Assembly (NCBI GenBank): GCA_027065245.1
Contig: JAMOOS010000231.1
Location: forward strand, 1 to 8,550
Source of the DNA: Desulfuromonadaceae bacterium
Lineage (GTDB): Bacteria > Desulfobacterota > Desulfuromonadia > Desulfuromonadales > Desulfuromonadaceae
Direction of reading: 5' to 3'
Length of the DNA: 8,550 nucleotides
This document shows, one piece after another, positions 1-6,411 of this stretch; positions within the stretch are counted from its first letter, which is position 1, and each line of letters starts with the position of its first letter. The position numbers and the translations under genes are program-made. The notes under the pieces are model-generated. The model was not told where the DNA came from, did no database searches, and saw only the letters and a program-made list of their open reading frames with translations.

Positions 1-1205
1 GCGTCAAGTGCGGCGCCTGCCAGGCGCAGTGCGCGGTATACAAAAGCCTGAAACGGGAGGCCACGGTGGCGCGCGGCAAGGTGGCGGTGGCGGCAGCGCT
101 GCTGGACAAGGAACTGCCTCTTAACGAACGCTTTGTGGTGGATATGTCCCAGTGCCTGCTGTGCGGTTCCTGTTACGACAAGTGCCCCAATCTGGTACCG
201 ACGGACAAGATTGTCATGGCGGCGCGGCGGGAAATTGCCGAGCGCAAGGGTTTGAGTAGCTTCGGCAAGGCGCTGACCGGCGTGATAAAACGCCCGGCGC
301 TGATGGATGTGCTGGTAAAAGGCGGCAGTCGGATGGAAAAACTGCTGTTCAAACGCATTCCCGACCACAGCGGTCTGCGCCTGCGCTTTCCGGTGCCGTT
401 TATCGCCCGCGAGCGCAGCCTGCCCAATTTTGCCGCCATCCCCCTGCGCCAGCGTTACCCGCAACCGCTTAGCGGCGACAGCGACAAGGAGACACTGGCG
501 TTTTTTACCGGCTGCATGATCAACTACACCTATCCGGAAGTGGGCGAAGCGCTGATAAAAGTAGCCCGCTTTATGGGTTACCCGGTAGTTATTCCAGCGG
601 AACAGGGCTGCTGCGGCCTACCGGCGCTGGCGGCGGGCGACGCCGCCACCGTAGACACTCTGGCCGCCGCCAACGTAGCGGCGTTTAACCGCGACAAAAC
701 AACAATTGTTACCGCCTGCGCCTCGTGTTACGCCGGTATCGGCGAAAATTATCGTCAACTCGGTGGCGACTGCGAGCAACTGAGCGAGCGGGTGGTGGAT
801 ATCCTTAAATTTTTTGCCGATAACGGCCTGGTGGAAAAACTGCAGCAATTGCCGCGCCGCGAGGATAAAATCCGCGTCTGCTACCACGACCCCTGCCACC
901 TGCGCACTGCCGGCATCACCGCCGAACCGCGCGCCATTCTCAAGGCATTACCCAACGTGGAATTTGTCGAAATGGAGGGAGCCGACCGCTGTTGTGGACT
1001 TGGCGGCACTTTTTCGGTATACCATTACGATACCAGCCGCAGTATCGGCAGCCGCAAGGCCGACGGTATCGGCGCCAGTGGCGCCAGCTATGTTGCCACT
1101 GCCTGTCCCGGCTGCATGATGCAGCTGCAGGATTCCATCAATCATGCCGAGCTGAAGGCAAAATCCATCCACGTACTGCAACTGGTGGCGCAGTGTCTGC
1201 CGTAA
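1..1205 (+). CDS. GlcF-like (Fe-S)-binding oxidoreductase subunit, 5' end missing
   Basis: This is the C-terminal ~400 residues of an iron-sulfur protein of the GlcF/LldE/HdrD type. In this family it accepts electrons from a FAD-binding GlcD-like partner oxidising glycolate, lactate or another 2-hydroxy acid. The reading frame is open from base 3, so the GTG at 66 is internal. The first cluster shows Cys at 9-11, 18-20 and 30-32, and the split codon ending in GC at bases 1-2 would be the missing Cys if preceded by T. A second ferredoxin motif (C-x2-C-x2-C-x3-C-P) spans 153-188. Two CCG (DUF3400-type) domains follow: FFTGC near 498-515 with QGCCG at 603-617, and HDPCH near 876-890 with DRCCG at 987-1001 and ACPGC at 1101-1115. 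The size fits GlcF (about 400 aa). The start and the expected glcD-like partner lie outside the window. The exact substrate cannot be read from this fragment. Confidence 0.88.
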   Translation, partial: VKCGACQAQCAVYKSLKREATVARGKVAVAAALLDKELPLNERFVVDMSQCLLCGSCYDKCPNLVPTDKIVMAARREIAERKGLSSFGKALTGVIKRPALMDVLVKGGSRMEKLLFKRIPDHSGLRLRFPVPFIARERSLPNFAAIPLRQRYPQPLSGDSDKETLAFFTGCMINYTYPEVGEALIKVARFMGYPVVIPAEQGCCGLPALAAGDAATVDTLAAANVAAFNRDKTTIVTACASCYAGIGENYRQLGGDCEQLSERVVDILKFFADNGLVEKLQQLPRREDKIRVCYHDPCHLRTAGITAEPRAILKALPNVEFVEMEGADRCCGLGGTFSVYHYDTSRSIGSRKADGIGASGASYVATACPGCMMQLQDSINHAELKAKSIHVLQLVAQCLP

Positions 1206-1239
1206 CAGGGGTTGAATCTACCGACGTAAGGCGCGAAAT

Positions 1240-1548
1240 ATGCGAAATGTAATTCTGGCAACCATCATACTGCTGGTCAGTGCCGCGACAGCGCTGGCAA
1301 TACCCAAGGGACGCACCCTCACCTTTACCGGCGCCACCGGGACAGTGCATTTTGACGGCACCCTGCACAACCGCCACGCCAAAGGGTGCCGCCAGTGCCA
1401 CAACCCGGCGGTGTTTCCGCAGATGAAACAGGGCAGCGTCACCATCACCATGGCCGCCATCAACAATGGCAAACTGTGCGGTATCTGCCACAACGGCAAG
1501 GCCGCCTTCGCACCGGCGGGCAACTGCGCGCGCTGCCACCATAAATAA
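1240..1548 (+). CDS. Exported triheme c7-type cytochrome
   Basis: A 102-aa protein with an N-terminal signal peptide (residues 1-20, probable cleavage after ALA) and three CxxCH heme sites at residues 50-54, 80-84 and 96-100. His37, His43, His46 and His101 are available as distal ligands, enough for bis-histidine coordination. The layout (GTVHF near the start of the mature protein, CGICHNGK in the middle, CARCHH at the end) matches the c7-type triheme domain common in Geobacter-like bacteria, where such proteins shuttle electrons in the periplasm. The start is ATG 1240 with AAGG at 1228-1231 as a modest ribosome site. It lies 34 bp after the GlcF-like gene on the same strand, so the two may be co-transcribed. 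A direct electron path from the (Fe-S) protein to this cytochrome is inference, because the former is normally cytoplasmic or membrane-associated. Confidence 0.88.
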   Translation: MRNVILATIILLVSAATALAIPKGRTLTFTGATGTVHFDGTLHNRHAKGCRQCHNPAVFPQMKQGSVTITMAAINNGKLCGICHNGKAAFAPAGNCARCHHK

Positions 1549-1550
1549 TC

Positions 1551-1586
1551 ACCACCGCGCCCAAAGCGGCGCCGGGGGTATTTTTT
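1551..1586 (+). terminator. Probable intrinsic terminator after the cytochrome gene
   Basis: GCGCC (1557-1561) pairs with GGCGC (1568-1572) around a 6-nt loop. Past a single bulged C (1573) the stem extends with 1551-1556 against 1574-1579, with one mismatch. A run of six T (1581-1586) follows almost at once. It begins 3 bp after the cytochrome stop codon. The bulge and mismatch make it imperfect, so some read-through into the next gene is possible. Confidence 0.5.
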
Positions 1587-1603
1587 CTTAAGGAATAACG
1601 ATT

Positions 1604-2581
1604 GTGACAGTAACTGCTTTAGGCCTGTTTTCCGGCGGACTAGACAGTATTCTGGCGGCACTGCTGCTGCGCCGCCAGGGAATTGACGTACACGGGGTAT
1701 GCTTTACCAGCCCGTTTTTTGACGCCGACAACGCCCGCCAGGCGGCAAAACGCTATCAGATAGCGCTGACGGTACGCGATATCGGTGCTCGCCATCTGGA
1801 AATGCTTAAAAATCCGCGCTACGGCTACGGCAAAAACATGAACCCGTGTATCGACTGCCACGCGCTGATGTTTGCCATCGCCGGTGAGATGCTCGACGAG
1901 GGCGGCTACGATTTCCTTTTTTCCGGCGAGGTAGTAGGCCAGCGCCCCAAAAGTCAGAACAACAGTGCCCTGATGGCAGTACGCAAAGCATCGGGGCGGG
2001 CACCACAAATCCTGCGCCCGTTAAGTGCCAAACTGCTGCCGATAACGCCCATGGAAGAAGATGGCCGCGTCGACCGCGAGCAACTGCTGGCCATTCAGGG
2101 ACGCTCGCGCAAGGCGCAGGAAGAGCTGGCGCGCCAGTTGGGGGTAGACTGGTATCCCTCCAGCGGCGGCGGCTGCCTGCTGACAGAAAACTCCTTTTCC
2201 GCCCGCCTGCGTGATCTGTTTGAACATCAACCCGATTGCGACTGCGCCGCAGTGGAACTGCTCAAACTGGGCCGCACCTTTCGCCTGTCGCCGATGGCCA
2301 AACTTACCCTGGGACGCAACCGCTCCGACAACGAAAAGCTCAAACAACTGGCCGACAGTTCCAACCACCTGCTGCGCTGCAACAACTTCTCCGGCCCGCT
2401 GGGAGTAGTCAGCGGCACCCCGGATAACGACGACCTGGCACTGGCAGCGGCGATAGTCGCCTCCTACGGCAAGGGCGCCAAAGAGGCTCAGGTAGAAGTA
2501 CTGCTACGCCACGGCACCACAACCACCACCATCACCGTCCCCCCCGCCGAACGCAGCGCCAGCCAGAAGCTGCAACTGTAA
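1604..2581 (+). CDS. PP-loop tRNA thiolation-type enzyme (MnmA/ThiI-like)
   Basis: A 325-aa cytoplasmic protein of the adenine-nucleotide alpha-hydrolase (PP-loop) superfamily. The ATP-binding PP-loop SGGLDS is at residues 10-15. NPCIDCH at 80-86 resembles the NPC-x2-CN segment of MnmA that holds its first catalytic cysteine. GGGCLLT at 188-194 supplies a plausible second catalytic cysteine (Cys191). By analogy it would activate a tRNA uridine with ATP and insert sulfur from a persulfide. The C-terminal part (about 215-305, with LGRTFRLS, LGRNRSDN and a late GKGAKEAQVEV) resembles the NFACT-R/DUF814-like putative RNA-binding domain fused to such enzymes in delta-proteobacteria and archaea, instead of the usual MnmA beta-barrel. 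The start is GTG 1604, chosen because AAGGA (1590-1594) lies 9 nt upstream and the PP-loop sits close to the N-terminus. The target nucleotide is unknown; databases often call such proteins ThiI or TrmU-like. Confidence 0.78.
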   Translation: MTVTALGLFSGGLDSILAALLLRRQGIDVHGVCFTSPFFDADNARQAAKRYQIALTVRDIGARHLEMLKNPRYGYGKNMNPCIDCHALMFAIAGEMLDEGGYDFLFSGEVVGQRPKSQNNSALMAVRKASGRAPQILRPLSAKLLPITPMEEDGRVDREQLLAIQGRSRKAQEELARQLGVDWYPSSGGGCLLTENSFSARLRDLFEHQPDCDCAAVELLKLGRTFRLSPMAKLTLGRNRSDNEKLKQLADSSNHLLRCNNFSGPLGVVSGTPDNDDLALAAAIVASYGKGAKEAQVEVLLRHGTTTTTITVPPAERSASQKLQL

Positions 2582-2589
2582 ATTACAAC

Positions 2590-2623
2590 AAAAAAAGGGC
2601 GGCGGCGTAAAACGCCACCGCCC
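2590..2623 (-). terminator. Intrinsic terminator of the minus-strand signalling operon
   Basis: GGGCGGCGGCGT (2597-2608) and ACGCCACCGCCC (2612-2623) form a 12-bp stem with one mismatch and an AAA loop. On the minus strand the hairpin is followed by seven T (complement of A 2590-2596), the classic rho-independent arrangement. It sits 60 bp past the stop of the HAMP protein. On the plus strand no T-run follows, so it should act mainly for the minus-strand operon, although the hairpin lies just after the convergent PP-loop gene. Confidence 0.88.
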
Positions 2624-2683
2624 CGTATTCAACTCGCAGGCACACTGACCAACGTGTACTTCCGTCAGTTATTTATTCAGCAC

Positions 2684-3580
2684 TCACGAACTCTTTTTGC
2701 GCAACCGATCCATGGCGGCCTTGAGACTTATGCGCAACCGCTCCAGCGCGTCGGCCAGTTTGCCGATTTCATCGTTTGACTTGGCGACAATTGGCTCATC
2801 TACTTTACCATCAGCCAGATCGACGGCGGCAGCGGTAAGTTCATCCAGCGGTTTCAGGGCATTGCCCACGGTGAAAATTACTGCCAAAATGGAGATAATC
2901 AAAATTCCGCCCAAGGTCATCATCAGCGACTGCTGCAGCGCCGCTTTCTGTGCTTCGGTCTTTACCAGAGAGAATCCAATGCGGAAGCCGCCCCAGTGCT
3001 TCCCTTTTACCATGATGGGCGCAGAGATATCCCACATGGTCTCGCCGGTATCACGTTTGTAGATCTGCTTGAGCACCGGCTTGGTATTCTGCGCCGCCGC
3101 CAGGCCAACGGGGTCGTTAAAAATCCGCTTGGTGCGGTTGCCAACCCGATCTCTGGCCTTGTCGCCGGTTATCGGCTGCTGGTAACGGGTGTTGTGGGTG
3201 GGCAAGTAACCGTTGCTGTCCACCGCCACGGCAAAGACCACGCTCTCATCGCGCAGAAATTCGTCTTCGATGGAGAGCAGCGCCTTGTCCAGATAGAAAT
3301 CGTAGCGGGTGTGATACTTGGGTGGATCGAAACCGGGAATCTCCTCATATTGCTGGTCAAAGGCGTCTTTGACGCTGAACACGCCGTTGTCGATGGCCTC
3401 TTCGAGCAGACGACCGGTAATACTGGCTCCGAGTATAGCCTCGGTCTTGCCGCGTTCAAACAGCTGCCGTTCCAACTGTTTGCTCTGCTGATCGATAATA
3501 TACCAGGCTCCCCCCGCCATAACCACCACCAGCAGCAGGTTTACCAGTACCGCAACCTTTACACTGATTTTACTGAACAT
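2684..3580 (-). CDS. Membrane sensor with periplasmic sensor domain and HAMP, no output domain
   Basis: A 298-aa inner-membrane protein. TM1 is about residues 8-29, the periplasmic sensor region about 30-215, TM2 about 218-239, and a HAMP linker runs about 240-293 (Pro244 early, DEIGKLADALE at 270-280). The ectodomain has a PAS/Cache-like pattern seen in chemoreceptors and sensor kinases: an AVDSNGY strand, the motif THNTRY (128-133), NRTKRIFND (148-156), RDTGE (176-180) and HWGGFRIGF (195-203). There is no CxxCH, so no covalent heme is expected. The protein ends within a few residues of HAMP, without the kinase, cyclase or methyl-accepting region expected after it. It must therefore signal through a partner, or it is a truncated receptor. 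It is the last gene of the operon, 23 bp after its soluble paralog, with GGAGGGG just upstream of ATG 3580. The ligand is unknown. Confidence 0.8.
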   Translation of the reverse strand: MFSKISVKVAVLVNLLLVVVMAGGAWYIIDQQSKQLERQLFERGKTEAILGASITGRLLEEAIDNGVFSVKDAFDQQYEEIPGFDPPKYHTRYDFYLDKALLSIEDEFLRDESVVFAVAVDSNGYLPTHNTRYQQPITGDKARDRVGNRTKRIFNDPVGLAAAQNTKPVLKQIYKRDTGETMWDISAPIMVKGKHWGGFRIGFSLVKTEAQKAALQQSLMMTLGGILIISILAVIFTVGNALKPLDELTAAAVDLADGKVDEPIVAKSNDEIGKLADALERLRISLKAAMDRLRKKSS

Positions 3581-3603
3581 AACCCCTCCACAAATGAATC
3601 CAG

Positions 3604-4212
3604 CTACTTGCTTTTATAGCCAACCCTAATCGCGCCCCAGTGGCGATTGTTGATATACAGCGGCACCGACAGATCGGACATCTGCTCGCCGGTATCACGG
3701 CTGTAGTGTTGCAACAGGTATTCGTTGGTATTGCGCGCTGCCGCCAGGCCGGTACGGTCGTTGAATATCCGCTTGGTACGGTTGCGCACACTGTCAACGT
3801 CGGGATTGCCGGTAAGCGGCTGAGCGTAACGAGTATTATGGGTAGATACGTAACCATTGCGATCTACGGCGATAAAAAAGACCAGCCGTTTGTCTTTTTT
3901 CAGATATTTATCGATTATCGGCCGCAGCACCTCGTCGGCAATCTTGTCGTACTGGGTGTGGTATTTTTGCGGATAGGTATTGGGGATGGGGATGTAGAAG
4001 GTATCAAACAACTGTCCGACACTGAGCTGCCCGGATGTCAGCATAAGATCAAACTGATCCTTTACCTCCTGACGACACTGCTTGGCCCATTCGAACACCT
4101 GTTTGTCGAATTTGCTTTTCAACTCGTCGGCGACAGCGGTGGAACCGAATGCACCGACACACGCCACCAACAAAAGCAAAACGATAAGTTTTCTGCTGAC
4201 ATTCCCGTGCAT
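3604..4212 (-). CDS. Exported stand-alone sensor-domain protein (secreted or lipoprotein)
   Basis: A 202-aa exported protein made of one sensor domain homologous to the ectodomain of the next gene. Shared motifs are KYHTQYD (83-89), AVDRNGY (115-121), THNTRY (124-129), NRTKRIFND (144-152), GLAAARNT (155-162), YSRDTGEQM (170-178) and HWGAIRVGY (191-199). The N-terminus (residues 1-28) is a signal sequence. AVA-D at 26-29 would suit signal peptidase I, but LVAC at 15-18 also fits a lipobox, so it may instead be a lipoprotein anchored at Cys18. There is no second TM and no output domain. A perfect AAGGAGG (complement of 4220-4226) lies 7 nt before ATG 4212, suggesting strong translation. It may bind a small ligand and present it to, or dimerise with, the membrane paralog; that role is inference. 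Confidence 0.78.
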   Translation of the reverse strand: MHGNVSRKLIVLLLLVACVGAFGSTAVADELKSKFDKQVFEWAKQCRQEVKDQFDLMLTSGQLSVGQLFDTFYIPIPNTYPQKYHTQYDKIADEVLRPIIDKYLKKDKRLVFFIAVDRNGYVSTHNTRYAQPLTGNPDVDSVRNRTKRIFNDRTGLAAARNTNEYLLQHYSRDTGEQMSDLSVPLYINNRHWGAIRVGYKSK

Positions 4213-4240
4213 AATCGTGCCTCCTTTTACCCCGATACCG

Positions 4241-4585
4241 CTACCCCTGTTCGACGGTATCCTGTATTAGCGCTGCTATCTGCTGAAACAGATGGTCGTT
4301 GGTTATCCCGGCCATCTGCAATACCATCAGGTGGTACTGCCGCACCGGAAACAGGTGGATGACGTGATCCTCATCCTGATGCAGGGAAACACCGACAAGC
4401 TCTTCATTGTTCAGACCAGTGGTCAGATACATGCTGCCGTTAATCATCTGCTGCAACCAGGGTATATACCGACCGGGGTCGGGCAGATTATGGGTTAGCA
4501 CCCGCCCGTTGTTGTGGGTAAGCAGATAACCGCTCACGCCCGGCAGGGCACTTAACTGTTTGATGAAATCCGCCGCACTAGCCAT
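4241..4585 (-). CDS. Roadblock/LC7-like single-domain protein
   Basis: A 114-aa cytoplasmic protein filled by one Roadblock/LC7-like fold: an N-terminal helix (FIKQLSALPGVSG), a beta-strand pair (YLLTHNNGRVLTHN), a central helix (YIPWLQQMING), later strands (EELVGVSLHQ, HVIHLFPVRQYHLMVLQM) and a C-terminal helix. Roadblock proteins such as MglB act as dimeric regulators or scaffolds for small Ras-like GTPases. I prefer ATG 4585 to ATG 4597 because the helix starts at once and GAGG lies 6 nt upstream; the longer form would add only four residues. The first 8 bp overlap the end of the upstream gene (4578-4585), which points to translational coupling. No GTPase is encoded in the window, so the partner is unknown. 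The family assignment is by pattern only. Confidence 0.65.
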   Translation of the reverse strand: MASAADFIKQLSALPGVSGYLLTHNNGRVLTHNLPDPGRYIPWLQQMINGSMYLTTGLNNEELVGVSLHQDEDHVIHLFPVRQYHLMVLQMAGITNDHLFQQIAALIQDTVEQG

Positions 4586-5255
4586 GATCACCCTCACGTT
4601 CTTCGATGGCAGTTCTCAGGGTGGCAATCAGGGTACAATAACGCTCATATTGATCATCATTACCGATCTCAATGGCGAGAAACTCCAGAAAGCGCTCAAA
4701 CGAGTTATCACCCTGGCGCTGCCAGCGCTCCACGGCATCGTCAAAGATAATATCCGCCATGGGTCCTACCGCTTTGGCCAGCAACGCTTTAAGTTCGGGA
4801 ACAAACGGTTCCACATAGGCAATATCGGCGCTTACACCTGCTGTCGGCTCGGGTGCGATCTCTGACGGCGCCGGATCGGCACTGGCTGGCTCTGCCGCCT
4901 GGACATTGGCCGCTGCCACCGGCGGCGGGGTAACTGCCGCCTTGCTGAGCAACCCCAGGGAATAGCACACCATGCGTACGTTCATGTGCGGCTCGCCCAC
5001 CACCAGTACAGTCATACCGCCAACCATGCGGATAATCAGGATCACTTCGTCGTAATAGAGAATCATCTCCCGGCCTTTGGGGATTTTTTCCGCTACCCGC
5101 GTAGTGATATTGGTCAACAGCGCCCCCAGCGAAGCGAGGGACTCGACGGGGAAAAACGGCGGCAACTGATTGATCAGCAAGCGCTGGCCGGAATCATACA
5201 CACAAGCGCCAAAAACCCCGGAAATCTCCTTTAATTTATCCAGCTTCTGCTCCAT
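4578..5255 (-). CDS. Roadblock-like protein with Ala/Pro linker and helical C-terminal domain
   Basis: A 225-aa cytoplasmic protein in three parts. Residues 1-105 are a Roadblock/LC7-like domain: a first helix and a GVFGACVYDSGQRLL strand pair, a central helix at 38-58, strands at 63-88, and a C-terminal helix at 91-106. Residues 107-147 form a low-complexity Ala/Pro/Glu linker. Residues 150-222 are charged and helical (ELKALLAKAVGPMADIIFDD at 154-173), resembling the C-terminal DUF8082-like helical domain seen on signalling proteins of delta-proteobacteria; that match is from memory and tentative. ATG 5255 is 9 bp after the stop of the response-regulator gene, and its AGGAG overlaps that stop codon. 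The architecture suggests an adaptor between the response regulator and the small Roadblock protein encoded immediately downstream. Confidence 0.68.
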   Translation of the reverse strand: MEQKLDKLKEISGVFGACVYDSGQRLLINQLPPFFPVESLASLGALLTNITTRVAEKIPKGREMILYYDEVILIIRMVGGMTVLVVGEPHMNVRMVCYSLGLLSKAAVTPPPVAAANVQAAEPASADPAPSEIAPEPTAGVSADIAYVEPFVPELKALLAKAVGPMADIIFDDAVERWQRQGDNSFERFLEFLAIEIGNDDQYERYCTLIATLRTAIEEREGDHG

Positions 5256-5261
5256 TGCCCG

Positions 5262-5266
5262 CTCCT
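5262..5266 (-). promoter_or_regulatory. Ribosome binding site overlapping the upstream stop codon
   Basis: On the minus strand AGGAG lies 6 nt before ATG 5255. Its first two bases are the last two of the TAG stop (5265-5267) that ends the response-regulator gene. Termination and re-initiation are therefore physically linked, supporting coupled translation of the two proteins in similar amounts. Confidence 0.7.
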
Positions 5267-6335
5267 AGAAGGGTGTTGTCTGTTCCATTTTTGTCGCAAA
5301 CTGCTGCATAAACTGCTCAACGGTCTGGTCGCGCCGCAACCCCACCGCTACACAATAGGCGTCGTAGGGGAAAAACAGCTGACGCAGCCCGCTTCTTTCG
5401 TTCACCAGCATGTACTTTAAACTGCCGCCGTTAAATACCTGCGCCATCTGCTCCGCCTCTTCGCGCAGCCGCCGTGGCCGCAGGGCATTACGCTCCTGTT
5501 TGCGCTTGCTGAAAAAGAAGCGCAGATTATCCTGGCGATCAAACAGACTGTATTCGGTAACACCGGGAAAATGGTTGAGCAGCGATATTATCCGCTTTTC
5601 CATGGCTGTAACCGGCTGCGCTTCATTATTACCGTCGCTGCCCCTTTCTTCGGTCACCACCGGCGGCAGCTGCTCCTCGTCTTTGAGGCGCAACGCTTCC
5701 ATGATGAGGGACATGAACGGCTCGTTGATCTCCTGAGTTACCGCCGGATCACAGCCAAGCAGCTCGATACTGACATTTTCCCAACTGAGAATATGGTACG
5801 CGGCATCCAGTCCGCGCAGAGTACCGGCACGGGCAGCGATAATCTCTCCGGCGCGGATATACAGTTCGCCAGCGTACATGGCACTGGTAACGGTGAGAAT
5901 GCAGTGCTTCTTTTCGATGTTCATCAGTTGCAGCACCGATGGCAGGCTCAACCCCTTGAGTTGACCGGTAGCACTGTTGGTGACCTGACTGTGGATGTTT
6001 TCCGCCACTTTTTCCACATCGATGGGTTTTTCAAAACGGCGGGCGATACGCAATGCCCCCAGGCGCAACTCAAATTCCGCCGACAACTCCGGTGTAAGCA
6101 CATCTATGGGCAATGTGGGAAAATGCCGGTTGATAACCTCCAGCAACTCAAAACAGCATTCCTCGGTACCTTCGATATCGGTTACCACCAGGTCGATGGC
6201 CAACTGCTGCAAAGCGCGATTGACGTAATTGCGCTCATTGGCGACGATCACTTCCATATCGCTGTAGTGCTGCAAAGTATGGAGCAGCTCACGCACCAGA
6301 ATATCATCCTTATCCAACAGAAGGATTTTCTTCAT
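5265..6335 (-). CDS. Response regulator: REC + DUF4388/PATAN + Roadblock-like C-terminal domain
   Basis: A 356-aa cytoplasmic protein and first gene of the operon. Residues 1-115 are a receiver domain with the standard residues: acidic pair Asp8/Asp10, phosphoacceptor Asp53 (VVTDIEG), Thr81 and Lys103 (FEKP). Residues 124-215 match a DUF4388/PATAN domain (TGQLKGLSLPSVLQLMNIEK at 121-142, then GELYIRAGEIIAARAG), a family known from PatA-type and gliding or type IV pilus regulators. After a polar linker (219-243), residues 245-350 look like a Roadblock-type fold (ISLLNHFPGVTEYSLFDRQ). No DNA-binding or enzymatic output domain is visible, so output is probably by protein contact. No histidine kinase is encoded in the window. 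The start ATG 6335 places the first beta-strand KKILLLDKD at the N-terminus as usual for REC, though the ribosome site is weak. Confidence 0.82.
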   Translation of the reverse strand: MKKILLLDKDDILVRELLHTLQHYSDMEVIVANERNYVNRALQQLAIDLVVTDIEGTEECCFELLEVINRHFPTLPIDVLTPELSAEFELRLGALRIARRFEKPIDVEKVAENIHSQVTNSATGQLKGLSLPSVLQLMNIEKKHCILTVTSAMYAGELYIRAGEIIAARAGTLRGLDAAYHILSWENVSIELLGCDPAVTQEINEPFMSLIMEALRLKDEEQLPPVVTEERGSDGNNEAQPVTAMEKRIISLLNHFPGVTEYSLFDRQDNLRFFFSKRKQERNALRPRRLREEAEQMAQVFNGGSLKYMLVNERSGLRQLFFPYDAYCVAVGLRRDQTVEQFMQQFATKMEQTTPF

Positions 6336-6353
6336 GCCGCCGTCTCGCCAGCG

Positions 6354-6382
6354 ATTATAACGTCATTATAAAACACGGTTAA
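6354..6382 (-). promoter_or_regulatory. Sigma70-type promoter of the signalling operon
   Basis: Reading the minus strand, TTAACC (complement of 6377-6382) is followed after exactly 17 bp by a perfect TATAAT (complement of 6354-6359). A second perfect TATAAT lies 11 bp upstream (complement of 6365-6370) but has no good -35. The first pairing predicts a very short leader of about 12 nt before ATG 6335; the second would give about 23 nt. Confidence 0.6.
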
Positions 6383-6411
6383 AACTTGTCCTGTTCAAGC
6401 TCATCATCTCG

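Noticed and set aside
66..1205. GTG 66 as the true start of the iron-sulfur protein
   Set aside because: The frame is open to the window edge, and residues upstream of it carry the first cluster cysteines.
2644..2669. ACTGAC/GTCAGT inverted repeat as a second terminator
   Set aside because: It has only a 6-bp stem with a 14-nt loop and no T-run on the useful strand; the 2590-2623 hairpin is far better.
2996..4362. Plus-strand open frames of 207 and 240 codons opposite the two sensor genes
   Set aside because: The minus-strand proteins share family motifs with each other and have signal, TM and ribosome sites; the plus-strand frames have none.
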